Part shown: positions 12,425-24,595 of the stretch, one piece after another
How positions within the stretch are numbered: position 1 is the stretch's first letter
Layout: each line of letters starts with the position of its first letter
Source of the DNA: Vermamoeba vermiformis
Taxonomy: Eukaryota; Tubulinea; Echinamoebida
NCBI GenBank assembly: GCA_045837725.1
Contig: JBEWZL010000188.1
Span: 18,951-82,950 of the forward strand
Reading direction: 5' to 3'
DNA length: 64,000 nucleotides
Made by a program: the position numbers and the translations under genes
Notes under the pieces: generated by a model
Told to the model about the DNA's origin: nothing
The model's database searches: none
The model's input: only the letters and a program-made list of their open reading frames with translations

Positions 12425-12957
12425 ATGACTACTCCTACTTACAGGCAAGTAGAGCAATTAATTTTAATATTTAAAGGCAAATTAACTGAAATAAATTATA
12501 TAGAGAGCTTTAAACTGCGAGACTTACCTTAATATTTTTAGAGCCGACGGTAAACCCGAACTTAAGCTTAATATTAGCGTTGGTTGGGTTCCTGGTACGT
12601 GCCCATAATTTTTGTAATATTTTTCCGTATCTGATGACGTAATAATATCTTTATAGGATTCTCTTCTTCTGGCTGGACTCAAACTTCGCAATACACCGTC
12701 ATTGTGACTGAAGACGATCCTTTTCAAGCAGTAATTGACCAAGTAAAAAAGACTGCTCGTAAGTAACCGTTATGCCCTGGTTGATCAAAACGAATCTAAT
12801 GAATTCTTTGCTTTTAGCCACCGCTAAGGCTGATAAGATTTTTGCCGTTGACAAGAACGGTCAAAAGCTTACTTTGGACCCTCATAAGACCATGAAGGAG
12901 CTCGGATTTGACAGATGGCACAAGTTGGAGCTCAGAATGCCCAACGCTTTGGCTTAA
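12425..12957 (+). CDS. Small (104 aa) ubiquitin-like/beta-grasp-type protein, unrecognised
   Basis: Four exons (12425-12444, 12542-12594, 12657-12758, 12818-12957) give 104 residues. The core alternates strands and one helix in beta-grasp order: KLNISVGW, QYTVIVTEDDPFQAVIDQVKK, KIFAVDKNGQKL, then a LGFDRWHKLELRMP end. This resembles ubiquitin-like folds such as UFM1 but lacks a C-terminal Gly or Gly-Gly, so it would not be a classical modifier. The first intron begins GCAAGT rather than GT, a GC-AG intron, if ATG 12425 is the true start. An AATAAA lies at 13019-13024. The family is not recognised and the fold call is inference. Confidence 0.6.
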
Positions 12958-13374
12958 ATTATAACAGTAAGTGCATTGTTGTACATAGGAGACCTTGAAG
13001 TAGGTTCATATGCTGCTCAATAAAATCTATTTATTTGTGATCCGCGCGAGAAGATTTTCTGGTGGATGGAGCACGGGCCGATTTGAAACATTCGCTTCGT
13101 GAATAGAAAGAGAAAGAACTAACGCGAACCAAGGAAAAAAACCGAAAAGTTTTCGTTCCTCTCTTCGCTGATCCTGGCCCGATAAGACTGAAAGCTTGCG
13201 CCCGAAAGAAGAGGAACCGTGCACCGGACCCGACGGTCCTAATAGGCCCATGGGTTATTTTTTGGCAATAAGATGTCTTGCAGAAATGGAACTCGGTCCT
13301 CCTTTTCTCCGTTCCGAGCGGGCAACAAAAGCGGTCGCAAAAATAAACTTATTTCATTACTTTTTTGTTCATCA
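12958..13374. other. 3' end of the small gene and leader of the SDR gene
   Basis: Contains the poly(A) signal at 13019-13024 and a GC-richer stretch (13140-13260). An in-frame ATG at 13273 could extend the next protein by 34 residues, but that extension is basic and Ser-rich and unlike an SDR N terminus. Confidence 0.4.
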
Positions 13375-15033
13375 ATGTTGCACAAAGCAATAGATTTGTG
13401 GAGTAACTTAACTCCTGTTGGTAAAGCAGCCACTGCTGCGGTCCTCGGGGCGACTGTTTTGTTCCGAATCCGAAAGGTAAATCTGCGGAACGAGAAATTT
13501 GCTTTCAGTAGGTTCTAATAAATATTATATAGTGGGCTTCCGGTGGCGTCAATGTTCATAAACCTGATTTGACAGGAAAAGTAAGTTCTAACAATAGTGG
13601 TTAATTTTGAAAAATATTTTTAATTAAATCTTTACCGGATCTAGACTGTATTAATTACTGGCGCAAATGCTGGCATTGGACTCGAGACAGCTAAATATTT
13701 GGCCCAATTAAATGCCTCTCTCTATATCAGTAAGTATCGCGTTACAAGCTAAAATTAAATGTGTCAAAGGCACTAACAAAATGCTTTTTCTCAGCTGTTA
13801 GAGACGATGCTAAGGGTCGCGAAACTACTCGTATTATTAAAGAGGCTAGTAAAAACGATAAAGTCGATTATTTGGTCCTTGAGTTATCGAGTTTGAAGAG
13901 CGTCAGAAACTTTGTCGAAGAATACAAGAAAAAAACTAGCAATAAGAAAATTGATATCTTAATCGAGAATGCTGGTGTTATGGTACGTTAGGAATATAAT
14001 AATTTTCAATAGGTTATTGTTTTGAATTTTTTTTCGGTCGATCGAGGATCCTGATCCAATATTTTTTTCGTTTTAGATGCCTCCTTATACAAAGACCGAA
14101 GATGGTTTCGAACTTCAATTCGGAGTCAACCATTTAGCACACTTCTTAATGACAAACTTGCTTCTGAAAGAAGATCTGATCAACGATGGCGGAAGAATCG
14201 TAATCGTCTCGTCACGTGGTCATAGATTCGTGAAAGGAATTCGATTCGATGATTTGAACTGGGAGAAAGACTATAATAAGAGATTGGCTTATGGACAAAG
14301 CAAACTCGCCAATATTTATTTTGCGAAAGAACTCGACAAAAGATTGAAATCGCAAGGCAAAAATATTGTCGCCGTTGCTTTGCACCCTGGTGTTGGTAAT
14401 TGCCATATATAGACAATTCATCATTTGCGAAATTTCAAAATCGCTTCTTTATCGAACCTATGAAATTTTACCGATCAGATCCATATGGGTGACAGTCTTT
14501 CACGTGCGATAACGTCATTATTATTATTAACATATTTATGTTAGTGGCTACTGAATTAGGACGATATTTGGTGTCTCCAATCGTAAAGAAGCTAACTTAT
14601 CCGATTCAAGCTTTGTTAATGAAATCGTCATTTGAGGGCGCTCAAGTAAGATATTAATTTAATTATATAACGATCCATTATAGTTATTTTTATCGATTAT
14701 TCCATTCAACGGTGTGATCAGATAGATTTGCGGACTACTTTACGAACGAAAGTGTATTTTTTGTTAAAGTTGTTATAGTCCAACGAGGAACTAATACTAA
14801 TGCATTTCAATACTAATATACTAAAATAAGCCAGTAAAGTATTCATGACATAGGAGACTAACAGTAGTTTTATTCAGACGACTTTGCATTGTGCATTGGC
14901 ACCAGAAGTAGTCAATCAAGGCGGTGAATATTTCAGTGACTGCAAAGTAGCGACGCCGTGGCCGCAAGCATTGGACGCTGAACAAGCCGCAAAGTTGTGG
15001 AATGTTAGCGAAAAACTCGTTGGATTGAAGTAA
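13375..15033 (+). CDS. Short-chain dehydrogenase, retinol dehydrogenase-like
   Basis: Seven exons: 13375-13476, 13533-13580, 13645-13729, 13795-13982, 14077-14396, 14545-14645, 14878-15033. An N-terminal hydrophobic segment suggests membrane anchoring. The Rossmann motif TGANAGIG binds NAD(P); the structural NAG motif (ENAGVM) and the catalytic Tyr-x3-Lys (YGQSK) follow a Ser strand (IVIVSSRGH). HPGV after the active site and the ~320-residue length fit the RDH11-14/WWOX-type SDR group, which reduces or oxidises retinoids, steroids or lipid aldehydes. The substrate cannot be told from sequence. The introns contain GGATC-type motifs (13637, 14047). Confidence 0.85.
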
Positions 15034-15176
15034 ACACATTAGATCGATCTCGTTTAATGTCAAGGAGATCACTACCAATTCTTAATCTTATCAGCGTTTA
15101 GTGAAGAACTATTTTATTGAAAGAATGAAAATTGTGCTCGTAAAGCGAGGCACAGATCTGGATCCGACTTTTTGAT

Positions 15177-15904
15177 TCAAAGTTTTACAAAGCAGCCTCG
15201 ATCAACTTGACCAACGAGCCCTTCACTAGGATAGCCGTTGTTGCCGTCCTTAGAGTGCGTAGGCCAATCGCGAGCAATGGTGATGTGGAACTCTTTGTCC
15301 TTCTTCTCGACCTTCCAAGCGACGGCGAAATTTCCGGTCTGAGTCGCGTCTTGAGCGATATGAATGACGACTATTGAATCAATATCTCAACACAGCGATA
15401 GGCGCATCCAGCTTTTCGTTGTGCTACACTTAATCTTGCCCTAATATGAGTAGTCATTAGTACTGTTGCGTACTTAAGACATATTAAGTGATGCTGTAAG
15501 ATGACAAGCACCTTGTGACAAAACATCGAGTTGAAACGAAGAGTGCTTGTCACTGCATGATCATAAAATGATGGTCATAGACTCGCGAGTTTCTATAGCA
15601 TATTATTCATAGGACGAGGCTTGCTCTGATTCTGCGTTACGTAATAGTAAAGGTGCAACGTCATTGTAAAATACATCACTCTACCGGAAACGACCACAAT
15701 GGTTCGTGGGACAGCTCCAGCGATTAATTTTTCGTAAGTCTCCACTACAGTAAATGGTTTCCACTGTGCGTTTCGATGTGGAGTATCCTCAAACTGTTTT
15801 ATGTTGTGTTCAATGCTACCTCTATCAATCTTGACCGATTTGCACGAGGGAGAAGGGAAAACTTCGATCACCATTTTTTGCAAGCCTAAAAAAAATTTCG
15901 TCAT
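15177..15904 (-). CDS. Small unknown protein, two exons
   Basis: Exons 15685-15904 and 15177-15370 join in frame to 137 residues, across an intron of ~314 nt that is long for this genome. The sequence has no signal peptide if ATG 15904 is used. A second ATG at 15874 is also possible, because a poly-pyrimidine-AG lies just before it. The C-terminal half (AVAWKVEKKDKEFHITIARDWP) looks like a compact alpha/beta fold, but I do not recognise it. The exon end GTAGAG is a weaker donor than its neighbours, so the model is moderately uncertain. Confidence 0.5.
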
Positions 15905-16215
15905 TTTTTGTTCGATGTGCTAATCGGATAACAACGACTATTTAAAATTATATTTGATAACTATCGCACTTTGAAATACTCTTGCCATAGAACCTACCCT
16001 AAATGGACTCGGATTTGTTCCAAAAAAATTTAGTAAGGACTTTCAGCGATTCGGATACTTAGCTAAGATGCATACAATAGCCACGAATTATCTTAATAAT
16101 TTTTGGATTTTTTTCGTTTAAAAATAACGACGAAAAGTTGGTTAATTCGGTAATCATTATCCTTAAGACCATATCGTCTTTAAATGAACATAACATAAAC
16201 TACAATGATAAAACG
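15905..16215. other. Intergenic, nothing recognised
   Basis: AT-rich spacer between two minus-strand genes. No ORF, RNA gene or repeat was noticed. Confidence 0.4.
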
Positions 16216-17102
16216 CTATTCAGGGAAGAACGTTAGAATGAGTCTCGGTTTGATGATTCCACCCTGAGGCATGACAACGGTGCCAGATGAGTCAACTTTC
16301 TGACCGAGCGCGTAGAATGTCGCTGGACCTGCGGATCGTTGAACCACCCACGACAATGAGACCACATCTTGGGCCGTAGAAGACATGTATACTTCAACAA
16401 AAGATTGATCGAATTCTGCCGAAAGTTGCGTTGCGGAGTCGCTGACGAAGAACCTGTAGTCACAGTATTGATAGCCTGCAGGTCTCAAATCGCACCACAC
16501 GGAGCATTGAAATTCGATTTTAACGGAACCATTGGCTGGCAGAGTGACCGCTGATTGGATGAGAGTTTGATACCCTGTGCTGCTTGTCGTAAGCGAGGCA
16601 CTATTGCTCGACACCATCTTGACGAATGGCAGGGGCACGGAGTTGCCTTTGGAAAGTTGCAGCGCCTTATTGGAGATGGAGAGGGTCTGCAGCTCGTTCG
16701 TCACATCCGCATCTGGCAAGACAAAACTGCCTCCGTTTGTGAGCGACACTGTTCCTCCATTTAGCGACAAGGTCTGAATTTCGTTAGTATCACTATTATC
16801 AGGCAGCTGGACGGAGTTTCCAGGGCTTATGGATAATTCGCCAGCGCCGCTTAAATTCAGAGTTTGTTTTCCGTTGGTGATCTCGGTGCAGATATTGATG
16901 CCGCCACAAGTCTTCACTTCAGTTGGAGAGTTAATTACTAGGTACTCCTCGTTGTTATTTTTCACGGCGAATTGGCCCAAAGCGCAGGATGGTTGATCGG
17001 CCGCTGAAAATCGACCATTAATGCACGGCATACCATCGCAGTATTTTTACCTGAACACCATTGAGATAGAAGAACAAGGACTACGAGGACTAGCGCTTTC
17101 AT
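16216..17102 (-). CDS. Secreted protein with tail-fibre-like repeats and beta-sandwich C terminus
   Basis: Exons 17051-17102 and 16216-17003 are separated by a 47-nt intron and give 279 residues. Residues 1-17 are a signal peptide. Three tandem repeats of ~29 residues (about 60-85, 89-114, 118-143) follow the plan TNxxQTLSLxGGxxSLxNGGSxxLP. This plan is widespread in bacterial and phage tail-fibre and adhesin proteins and rare in eukaryotes. The remaining ~135 residues form a beta-rich domain with paired Cys (CSVWCDLRPAGYQYC) like trimeric fibre-tip or C1q-like sandwiches. A secreted binding protein is likely. A bacterial or phage origin of the repeat module, later given a eukaryotic leader and intron, is inference. 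Confidence 0.75.
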
Positions 17103-17496
17103 TGTGGTCTTGTCCTTGGATTTATGTTTGCAACTCAAAAAACAAATCACAAGCGTTCAATTACAAGAGAATACCGATTGGCAACTTTGTTTCGTCGGCA
17201 AGAAAAGTTAGGGCTATTCAATGTGCTGTAATCATTGTAAAGAATGGTAGTATTACGTGATTTACTTTTCACTGTCGTAACAACGGGCAATTCGCCGCAA
17301 TGTTTAGAAAACCAGAAATTTCGTTTAAGATAAATCATTATTCTATAAATAATAACCATTAATATAATCGCATACATGAAGATTAGAGAAAAGGGAAAAA
17401 TCAGAAAATAAAAGTTGCATCAATCAGCGTTCTTTTTTGAGATCTAAATTCGGACATCCATTGGCTTTAATCCTTTTAATGTACAAGGAGAATCGA
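17103..17496. other. Intergenic, nothing recognised
   Basis: AT-rich spacer between the fibre-like gene's start and the 3' end of the next minus-strand gene. No supported feature was found. Confidence 0.4.
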
Positions 17497-19099
17497 TTAA
17501 TATCGAATGTATTTCATGAGTTTATCGATCGGAGTTGCGAAGAAGAACCGGATCAAGGCCGTTACACGAGTGCTCATTTCAGTGTAGTGAGTTCTCTTGC
17601 CTTTAACGATCGCATCGATAATACCAGGTGTAACTCTCTACAATGAATCACGATATTAATATTACATGTCTATTAGTATATTATTAAACGATTTGACGAA
17701 GAAATAATTGTCTTTTCCAAATTAGGAAATACCGTTACAAATGAGATAATTCGCATTGTACGTACCTCAGGCGCAGAGAAGAACAACATGCGTTGATAGA
17801 ACGGTTGTTTATCAGAGAATACTTCTTTAATCAAGTCGGTGTAAGTAGGACCAGGATAAATCATTGTCGTAGTCACGCCGTAATCTTCAACTTCAATTCT
17901 CAACGATTCGAAGAATCCTAAGAATATAAACGTATTTAATATATGATATGTACCGCTATAGTGGTATTTTAAGCTTAGGAGCGATGGAATTAAAATAACG
18001 AAAATATTTCGAAGAAATTGTACCTCGTAATCCAGCCTTGGACGAGCAATAGGGCGAGTAGCCATAGAGAGCTAAGTGAGCTAATAACATATATATGTTA
18101 GTATTACCCTGGTTTAAGCGATAATAATGCCTAGTGGATCTGGATGTCGGAGTGTTCGTACCTGAAGTGCTGGACATGACTGAGATCTGACCCTTGGCCT
18201 TGATTAAATGTTCCAAGCTATGTTTAGCGATCATAGCATGCGACACGTGATTGCCGAGCAACACGCGCTCAACAAGTTCAGGGGTCATATCACGTACTGG
18301 CTTTACCGGCATCATTCCGTGGTTTAAGACTAAGTGATCCAGACCGCTGAATTTCTCAATTGCTTCATCGACAACTTTCCTGAATATTAATATGTCAGAT
18401 ATAATTAATTAAAAGGAATTTTATGATTTTTGTAACGGGATGCGGATGTCGGAATTTGAGGGCAATTTAAAGATTGCCGTAAATGAAAAATTATGGTAGA
18501 TATATTAAGCTTACTTTGAGTTCTCCGAAATGCACAAATCAGCAGCAACATAGTGCACATCCGCGCCGAGTTTTCTACACTCTTCCGCAGTTTGCTTGAT
18601 TAATTCTTCGCGCAGATCCACTAAAACAAGCCTATATTAAATTAGCATTAATATCAAGGTAATGAGACATCTATATTAATTTAAATAGCTTTTGTGCTTA
18701 AGGAATAAAGATTACTCCGATCCGTGTTTTCGGTTGGCTTTGTAACTTACTTGGCCCCACATGAAGCAAATTTTAATGCAAAATCTCGTCCAAAACCTCT
18801 CGCAGCGCCAGTAATAAGCATGACTTTGCCTAAATAAGTGAAATTAGTCAAAAATTGTCTTGATCCGTTAAAATTAATTATTACAAAACCCAGAAAAATA
18901 TCTGGTTTAATAATATGTATCGCTATCGTTATATAAATTATTGCACGAAGGGAGCATCAGCAAAATTAATTTTTGAATTTTTAAATTCAAATTTACCTTT
19001 TACCCGTTGCTGGATCTCTTCGTGAGTGAGGTGGCGGTCAAGGAACAATTTATACACAATATATACAGTGAATAGTGCTAATAAAATATTGACGAACAT
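17497..19099 (-). CDS. Short-chain dehydrogenase, 11-beta-hydroxysteroid dehydrogenase-like
   Basis: Seven exons (18997-19099, 18751-18829, 18515-18631, 18162-18379, 18024-18080, 17766-17917, 17497-17637) give ~288 residues. An N-terminal membrane helix (MFVNILLALFTVYIVYKLF) precedes the cofactor motif TGAARGFG. LVLNHGMM takes the place of the usual NNAG, as in HSD11B1 (LILNH). The catalytic motif is Ser...YCSSK. A YPGPT stretch follows the active site. This pattern points to ER-anchored, NADP(H)-dependent SDRs acting on steroids or other lipids; the exact substrate is unknown. An in-frame ATG 90 bases upstream would add a polar leader before the anchor, which is less likely. Confidence 0.85.
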
Positions 19100-19300
19100 G
19101 TTGGTATCGCGAGATGTTGTTGCCGTATGTGATTTTTGCTCGTAAAATGAACACAACCTGAAAAATCGTTTTTCGCCTCGGACAACCAAAAGAAATGCAT
19201 ATAATATGCATAAGAAAGTCGCTTTACGGTTTTTTAGGGCAATTTATACTTTCCTTCGGGTAGAAACGTTTTTATTGCTAGATCTGATGTTCAATCAGCT

Positions 19301-20947
19301 TTACAAACTAAAGTAATGCGCGTATGGATACTTTGCAAGAATTTCTTGCAAAAGCATGTGATTTCTTTCCCATTTCATACCATAATAGCGCACTGAAGCA
19401 ATATCACGCTCAAGCTCTCCGATAGTCAATTCAATCTCGTTCGTGTTTGCTCCGAGTGCGCTGGATCTAATTGCGCATTTTAGAGCTATTAATTGCTGAA
19501 ATAGGAATGTCATGGCATCAAAGGTAAGTCCTTCTGATTTTTCGGCTACAGCATCCACATCCATCTTGACATTCTTTTTTATGTTAACGATTTGAGGATA
19601 TTTCTTAATCTCTTCAATTATTTGCATTTTTCTTTCATTTTTGTCGGGTCTCTTGAGCTCAACTAAAGTACAGTGCGTAGCAAACCTGATTAAAAAAAAA
19701 ACATTAATCATCGACTGAATACAACCGACCTCTATTAGCTTAAAATAACATCATAAATAAAATATTAATTATTTTGCACTGTAATTACAGAGTAATTGTG
19801 TTATTTCACGCGGTGAAACGAAAATTGTAGCGGAGGCGTGTTGAACTTACAATTCGGTTAATGGAGGCTTAATAAATTCTAGTGACTTTGTATTTCCAAG
19901 CAATATAATATCTTCTTTATCTATAGCAATAGCAATAATGTTAGAATCCCGACGGAGTTTTTTGAATTTTTTTGAAGATGCGTTTTCAATTTCGGATCCG
20001 ACTATCCACGTGCACGTACTCTGATTGACTATCTGAACAAGCTCATTAGCAATGTCTTGTCTCTGATTATAGGATTCATTCCAGCATTCGTATCGTCTAA
20101 ATCATGAAGCAATAACAATGTTTTTTTGCCTTCCATTTTTGCTGCGGTAAGGCACTTCATAAATTCTTGGGTAAATCCCGTTCCGCTGCGGATTAATAAT
20201 TAAATTAATGTTAGTTTTATACAAAGGATATATTATTAATCATTTTTCTTACCGCCAGCGATTTACAAAGTTCAGATCGTGCGAAAAAACATTGAACAAG
20301 TCGTTATTTTGTAACGAATTAAAGTGATCTTTTAGCCGTCCCAAAAACACTCCACTTTCGTTTATAAATAACTGTCCTTTTGACACTAGGAATGTTCGAC
20401 CGATTAATTTTCTAAGCAGTTATACTACAGGAGATTGGACCCTTCAACGTTGGTTTTTTGTGTTATTTAATGTATCTAAAGAAGGCATAATCTCCCCCGC
20501 GCCCAGAAATGAAATGTTAATCAATGGTTACTGGTTAAATCGGCGGAGGGAGACGGACCGTTGATAAGACGCGCCAACATAAAAAACTATTATAGAAGCC
20601 CATTACACATTAATAAATATGTATAATTTTATTTAATTTTAGAGCTTATATAATTATTACCTGCCTGATTGCTCCAATGGATTTGTGAGGCCCGAAGGGT
20701 GGATCAGTTGTTGCCAAATGGCTTGACGAATCTCCTCAGGCAAAATTTCCATAGTAATAGCAAGACTAATATATATTGTTACATGTTCTACAGCCTCGTA
20801 TGAAAAAATGAAATGGTTGGTAAAAAAAGCGCCAAAATTTATTTCCGAATCACCAATAAAGGCCGGTCTCTTAGGTACTAACCGATTCAATTTAATACAT
20901 AATAGATCTTTTTGGCCGGTTCTGTTATGATTCCTGCCTGATCGCAT
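19301..20947 (-). CDS. Degenerate AAA-ATPase-like protein
   Basis: Exons at about 20661-20947, 20253-20411, 19851-20186 and 19301-19685. A Walker-B-like strand (KKTLLLLHDLDD) and an AAA-style second half are visible: ELKRPDKNERKMQIIEEI resembles the sensor/arginine region, and AEKSEGLTFDAMTFLFQQL resembles the AAA lid (AExTEGFTxxD). No Walker A GxxGKT can be found, so ATP hydrolysis is doubtful. A one-base break in frame occurs right after the Walker B segment (near 20095). The alternative is an intron with a weak GTGCCT donor that would remove that segment. The start may instead be the later in-frame ATG (MEILPEEIRQAIW, 20752). No specific family name is safe. Confidence 0.55.
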
Positions 20948-20977
20948 CTAACTGCGATATTTTTTTCTTGCCTGCCG

Positions 20978-21317
20978 TTATCGTAAGAGGCACCCAATAA
21001 CAGAAGCAATTAAACCCAATCCTCCAATAGCCGTTAAAATTCCTCCCGAGACCACCATACCAACTGGCAAAATTAAAAATAAATTGTAATTCAAAAATTG
21101 CTAAAATAATCAACGGCTAATTATTAAATTTTATTTATTCGCTGTAATACTTACGAATCCAAGGATTTATTCCATTCGATAATAATCCGACGCCAATAAT
21201 AAAAAACATGCCGAAAAAAATGGTTCCGGCCCATGGCAACTTCTTTGGATCCCAAAATGGTGGGTTTCTGCTCACAACCCTAACCGGGGCCATTTCGTAC
21301 ACTCTTTCTTCGTTCAT
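20978..21317 (-). CDS. Two-TM protein, TMEM230/TMEM134-like (DUF872)
   Basis: Two exons (21155-21317, 20978-21063) encode 82 residues. A short charged N terminus leads to PPFWDPKKLPWAGTIFFGMF, then two hydrophobic helices with a loop, the arrangement of the TMEM230/TMEM134 family. These small proteins act in endosomal/secretory vesicle traffic in animals. The assignment rests on size, topology and the PKKxPW-type motif before the first helix. The protein ends right after the second helix and so lacks the C-terminal tail of human TMEM230. Its stop is 30 bp from the ATG of the AAA-like gene, showing how tight the spacing is. Confidence 0.55.
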
Positions 21318-21469
21318 TTTTGAATTTAGAAGAAAATTTAAAAATAACGCCTCAAATTTTGTCGCGTTCTATTTTTGGAATTCGTACGAAAACTTTATTT
21401 CCTTTTAAAAAGAAAAAGCTGACTAGAGCAGGGGTCCTTAATAGCCTCCTATAATAAGTAGTTAGATTA

Positions 21470-24318
21470 CTACACTAGTACGAGAGTATGTTTTTGAAGG
21501 TCACCTTGGTTGCCGAAGATCTTCTTGATCTTTGCGTTGTTGGGATTGGCAGGCGGTACCATATTAGGATAATTCTTTACCATATATTGCCATTGGTACT
21601 CGACTAGCAAGTAGTTCGCTAATTGAGACGGATCTGCGTAACGAGATCAAGGTCAAAGAAAATTAACTTCGCAATGATCTACTTGGTGCATTATTATATG
21701 AAATATAAGATGTGTATAAATATTATAGCGTTAGATTCATATTTGAAAGGATACGGAAACCATCAAAAGGCTCGATCAGTTCCCAAACTTTTCCTCCCTT
21801 CTCGACAAAATGACCAATTACGGCTAAAACAATAAAATATTATTAATATTTCATATGCATGCTAATAATATGAGAAGTAGCTTATCGTACGAATCATAGG
21901 GCAGTCCATGTAGATAGTTTGGAAATTCTTCGGCTGGTACGTTTCGCCGGCCTACAGGAGGAAACTTAAAATTGATTTCCAAAATTTCAAATGAAAAAAA
22001 GGATTTCATCGCGTTACCTTCTTCAATGCCGCACTCAGCTCAGCAGCGCGCAGCGAAGTCTCATTGCGACGAGTCTCGTTTGACGTCATCCAACCAGGGC
22101 ACGGTGAAGAGCCAACACATTCCATGAACGAGTAAAATGATTCGTAGGTCACATCACCTCTGTGTATAGTAACAACAATTAGCAATTTGTTTTGCTAAAG
22201 TTGCATCGCCGGATGTGGTACAGAAAAAACATTTTCGTTAACTAATTTAACTCCGAAAGATACCTATATTCTACTATACTATATAGATCGAATATAAGAG
22301 TACTACAGCAATAATATAACTTGAAGTGTTATTCATACGAATTAATAAGGTCAAGTGGATCTAGCTCTCGGTAGAAAAAAGTTACCTTAGAGCGCCCAAA
22401 GGATGAACTCTATCGTGCATAGCGTTAAATAACACTCGTCCGTCAACGAGACCCATCAATGTGACAAATGAACCGGCAGGCAAGTGTTGATCCAACATCT
22501 TCAACGTGTTCATGGACGATTGATAGAAATCTTCCACAGAGGTCATGCCTGCAGGGTACCCGTTCTTACAAACGTCATTTCCTAATAAGGCAACTGACAC
22601 GAAGGCAGGCTTATCGAGCGTTTGATTTCTCTTCATCGTCAAGCCGTTAGCGAATGCAATGTCTTTTGCTTTAGCGCCATTGACCCCAATATTTTGATAG
22701 TCTAACAAATACCATATATTATAATATAATCAATAGCAATTAAACAAGCTTATACGAACATGGATGATAAAATTATTGAAAAGGCAAATAAATTGTGTTA
22801 AAAAAATTGTTATCGTACCTCTGTGCGAGCACAAATTCTGTTCTCTAACGCGCAAATAAATGCTATCAACGGGACCTTGAGGAGCACCGACCCATTTAGA
22901 GGTCTCGAAACCTATCATTACGAGATTAGTTGATTAACGCAGATCCGGTTTTTAATTCAATAATTCTCGTCTGTACCAGTGCCAGCAGACATTTGCGGGA
23001 AATCAATTTCATTGGTCAATATTTGCAGGAGATTGCTGTACGTCTTGTTGTTGATCGCTGTGGCATTGACCCATTCTGGCGGGAAATGGAAGTGCGCAAC
23101 TAAACCGCGCCGAAGTGGATCCGTTAGTATCTCATTTCAAATACTATATATTGATATTTAGTACCTGCAGAGTCGCCAATTACAACAACACCGTAAGGAT
23201 TAGTTCCCGCGCAAAGTTCATCTTCGTACGAATTGCCGGTTGAAGGATTTACACCGTGAATTCCGTTGCAGTCGTGATCGACAGTGGCCTATTACAAAGA
23301 ATTAACATTTAATAATATTAATATGAATATTGGTACATTAGATATAATGATATATAGGTCCTACTTACGTCAAAGTTGTTGACTTTACGGCCAGGATAAA
23401 TTTTGTCTTCAAAGTCGTTGCAGTCTTTGCCCTTCCAGCTCGTGCCTCTAAACTCGTGAATAACTATATACTATAATTAGTACCACTCTATAATTATAAT
23501 AATTTTCAATATTAAGTCAACGTAGCTGCAGCGGCAGTTCAGATCTTGTAACTTACAAGTGAACATGTCGCCATCAGTATCGACGAGGGGCTTGTGGTTG
23601 TTGAACACGTTCTCCATGATTTTAATGAGCCAATCAAGAGGATCATCGAGCTGTGTATTGCGTTCTTGTTTCTGCTTGATGGAAGCTACGAGCGGATCGA
23701 ACCGTTGTGGATCTTTGCCCGAAACAGGGTACAAATGGCAGGTCTTATCTTGGCATACATCAATTGCTTGACAAACTTCGTCGGCAGTCGCGCCATTAGC
23801 TATTAAAATAAATTAAAATTTTGTACCGGATCTTTAATCGTCGGAGAAAAATATTGTAATTTCAATATCATGTTGCTTTAGGACGTATAAGGTATATTAT
23901 TATGATAGTATTCTTACCTAACAGAGGAATAATAAAAGGACCGTATTTTTCAACCAAATTATCGCAAGGGAGCGAGAACGGCTTCGGAAAGATATTGCAG
24001 AAAAATTCCAACGCCTCTTCAATTTTTTTCTCGTGGATACTAGCAAATTGTTCGAGGATACCAATAGCTATCAATTAAATTAAATTAAAATTAAAAATAA
24101 TTTTCGATTGAAAATTCGGTTGGCTTTAAGACGAAATGTGAATCCATACCAAAGGTGCAACCAAGGCAAGCTGTGCCCATAGCAGTATCATAAACTCCCA
24201 ATGAGTGAAGAAGGCGGTCGACCTTTGGATTTGACGATCTTCTGGTCTGATCGAATGCAATGGCCTGCGAGACGCAGAAAATAAGCAAAATACCGAATGC
24301 AGTAATTTTAGGAGCCAT
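21470..24318 (-). CDS. AOAH: Acyloxyacyl hydrolase (LPS-deacylating lipase)
   Basis: Twelve exons splice cleanly to 582 residues, close to the 575 of human AOAH. A signal peptide (MAPKITAFGILLIFCVSQA) is followed by a saposin-B domain with the expected Cys pattern (CLGCTF, LPC, VCQAIDVC). Then comes the Ca-binding-like propeptide region (DTDGDMF, DHDCNGIHGV) and the GDSL lipase: catalytic Ser in GDS near residue 260 before AHFHFPPEW, GND in ALLGNDVC, and catalytic His in DGFHPS near residue 529. AOAH removes secondary acyl chains from lipid A, inactivating lipopolysaccharide, in lysosomes or after secretion. The fit along the whole length is strong. In this organism it probably serves digestion or detoxification of Gram-negative prey. 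Introns carry GGATC motifs (22352, 23117, 23827). Confidence 0.95.
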
Positions 24319-24595
24319 TTGTATCTTTTTGCAATCATAGGTCAGAAATAACTTGAACGTAACGTCAAAAACTCCAGATCGAAAAATTTATCAACTTTAT
24401 TTCGCTTGAAAATTGTAATTTAAAGGCGTAATATTATTATTAATTACTGCCTATTAGATGCCTTATGGCAGAGAAGATAAAGTTCTTGGAACAAAGCCAG
24501 ATCAAGAGGTCACATGACTTGGTCTCGAGATCAAAACGGTTAAATTCAAATTTTAGCCGTTTGCATTTGTTTACACGTTTATATATGCAACAAAT

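Noticed and set aside
16216-17102. Phage or viral insertion
   Set aside because: No other viral gene nearby, and the gene has a signal peptide and an intron like its neighbours; only the repeat module looks phage- or bacterium-like.
17497-24318. An operon of minus-strand genes
   Set aside because: The run of same-strand genes is tight, but every gene has its own introns and start. No trans-splice leader acceptor pattern was seen, so co-orientation alone does not support polycistronic transcription.
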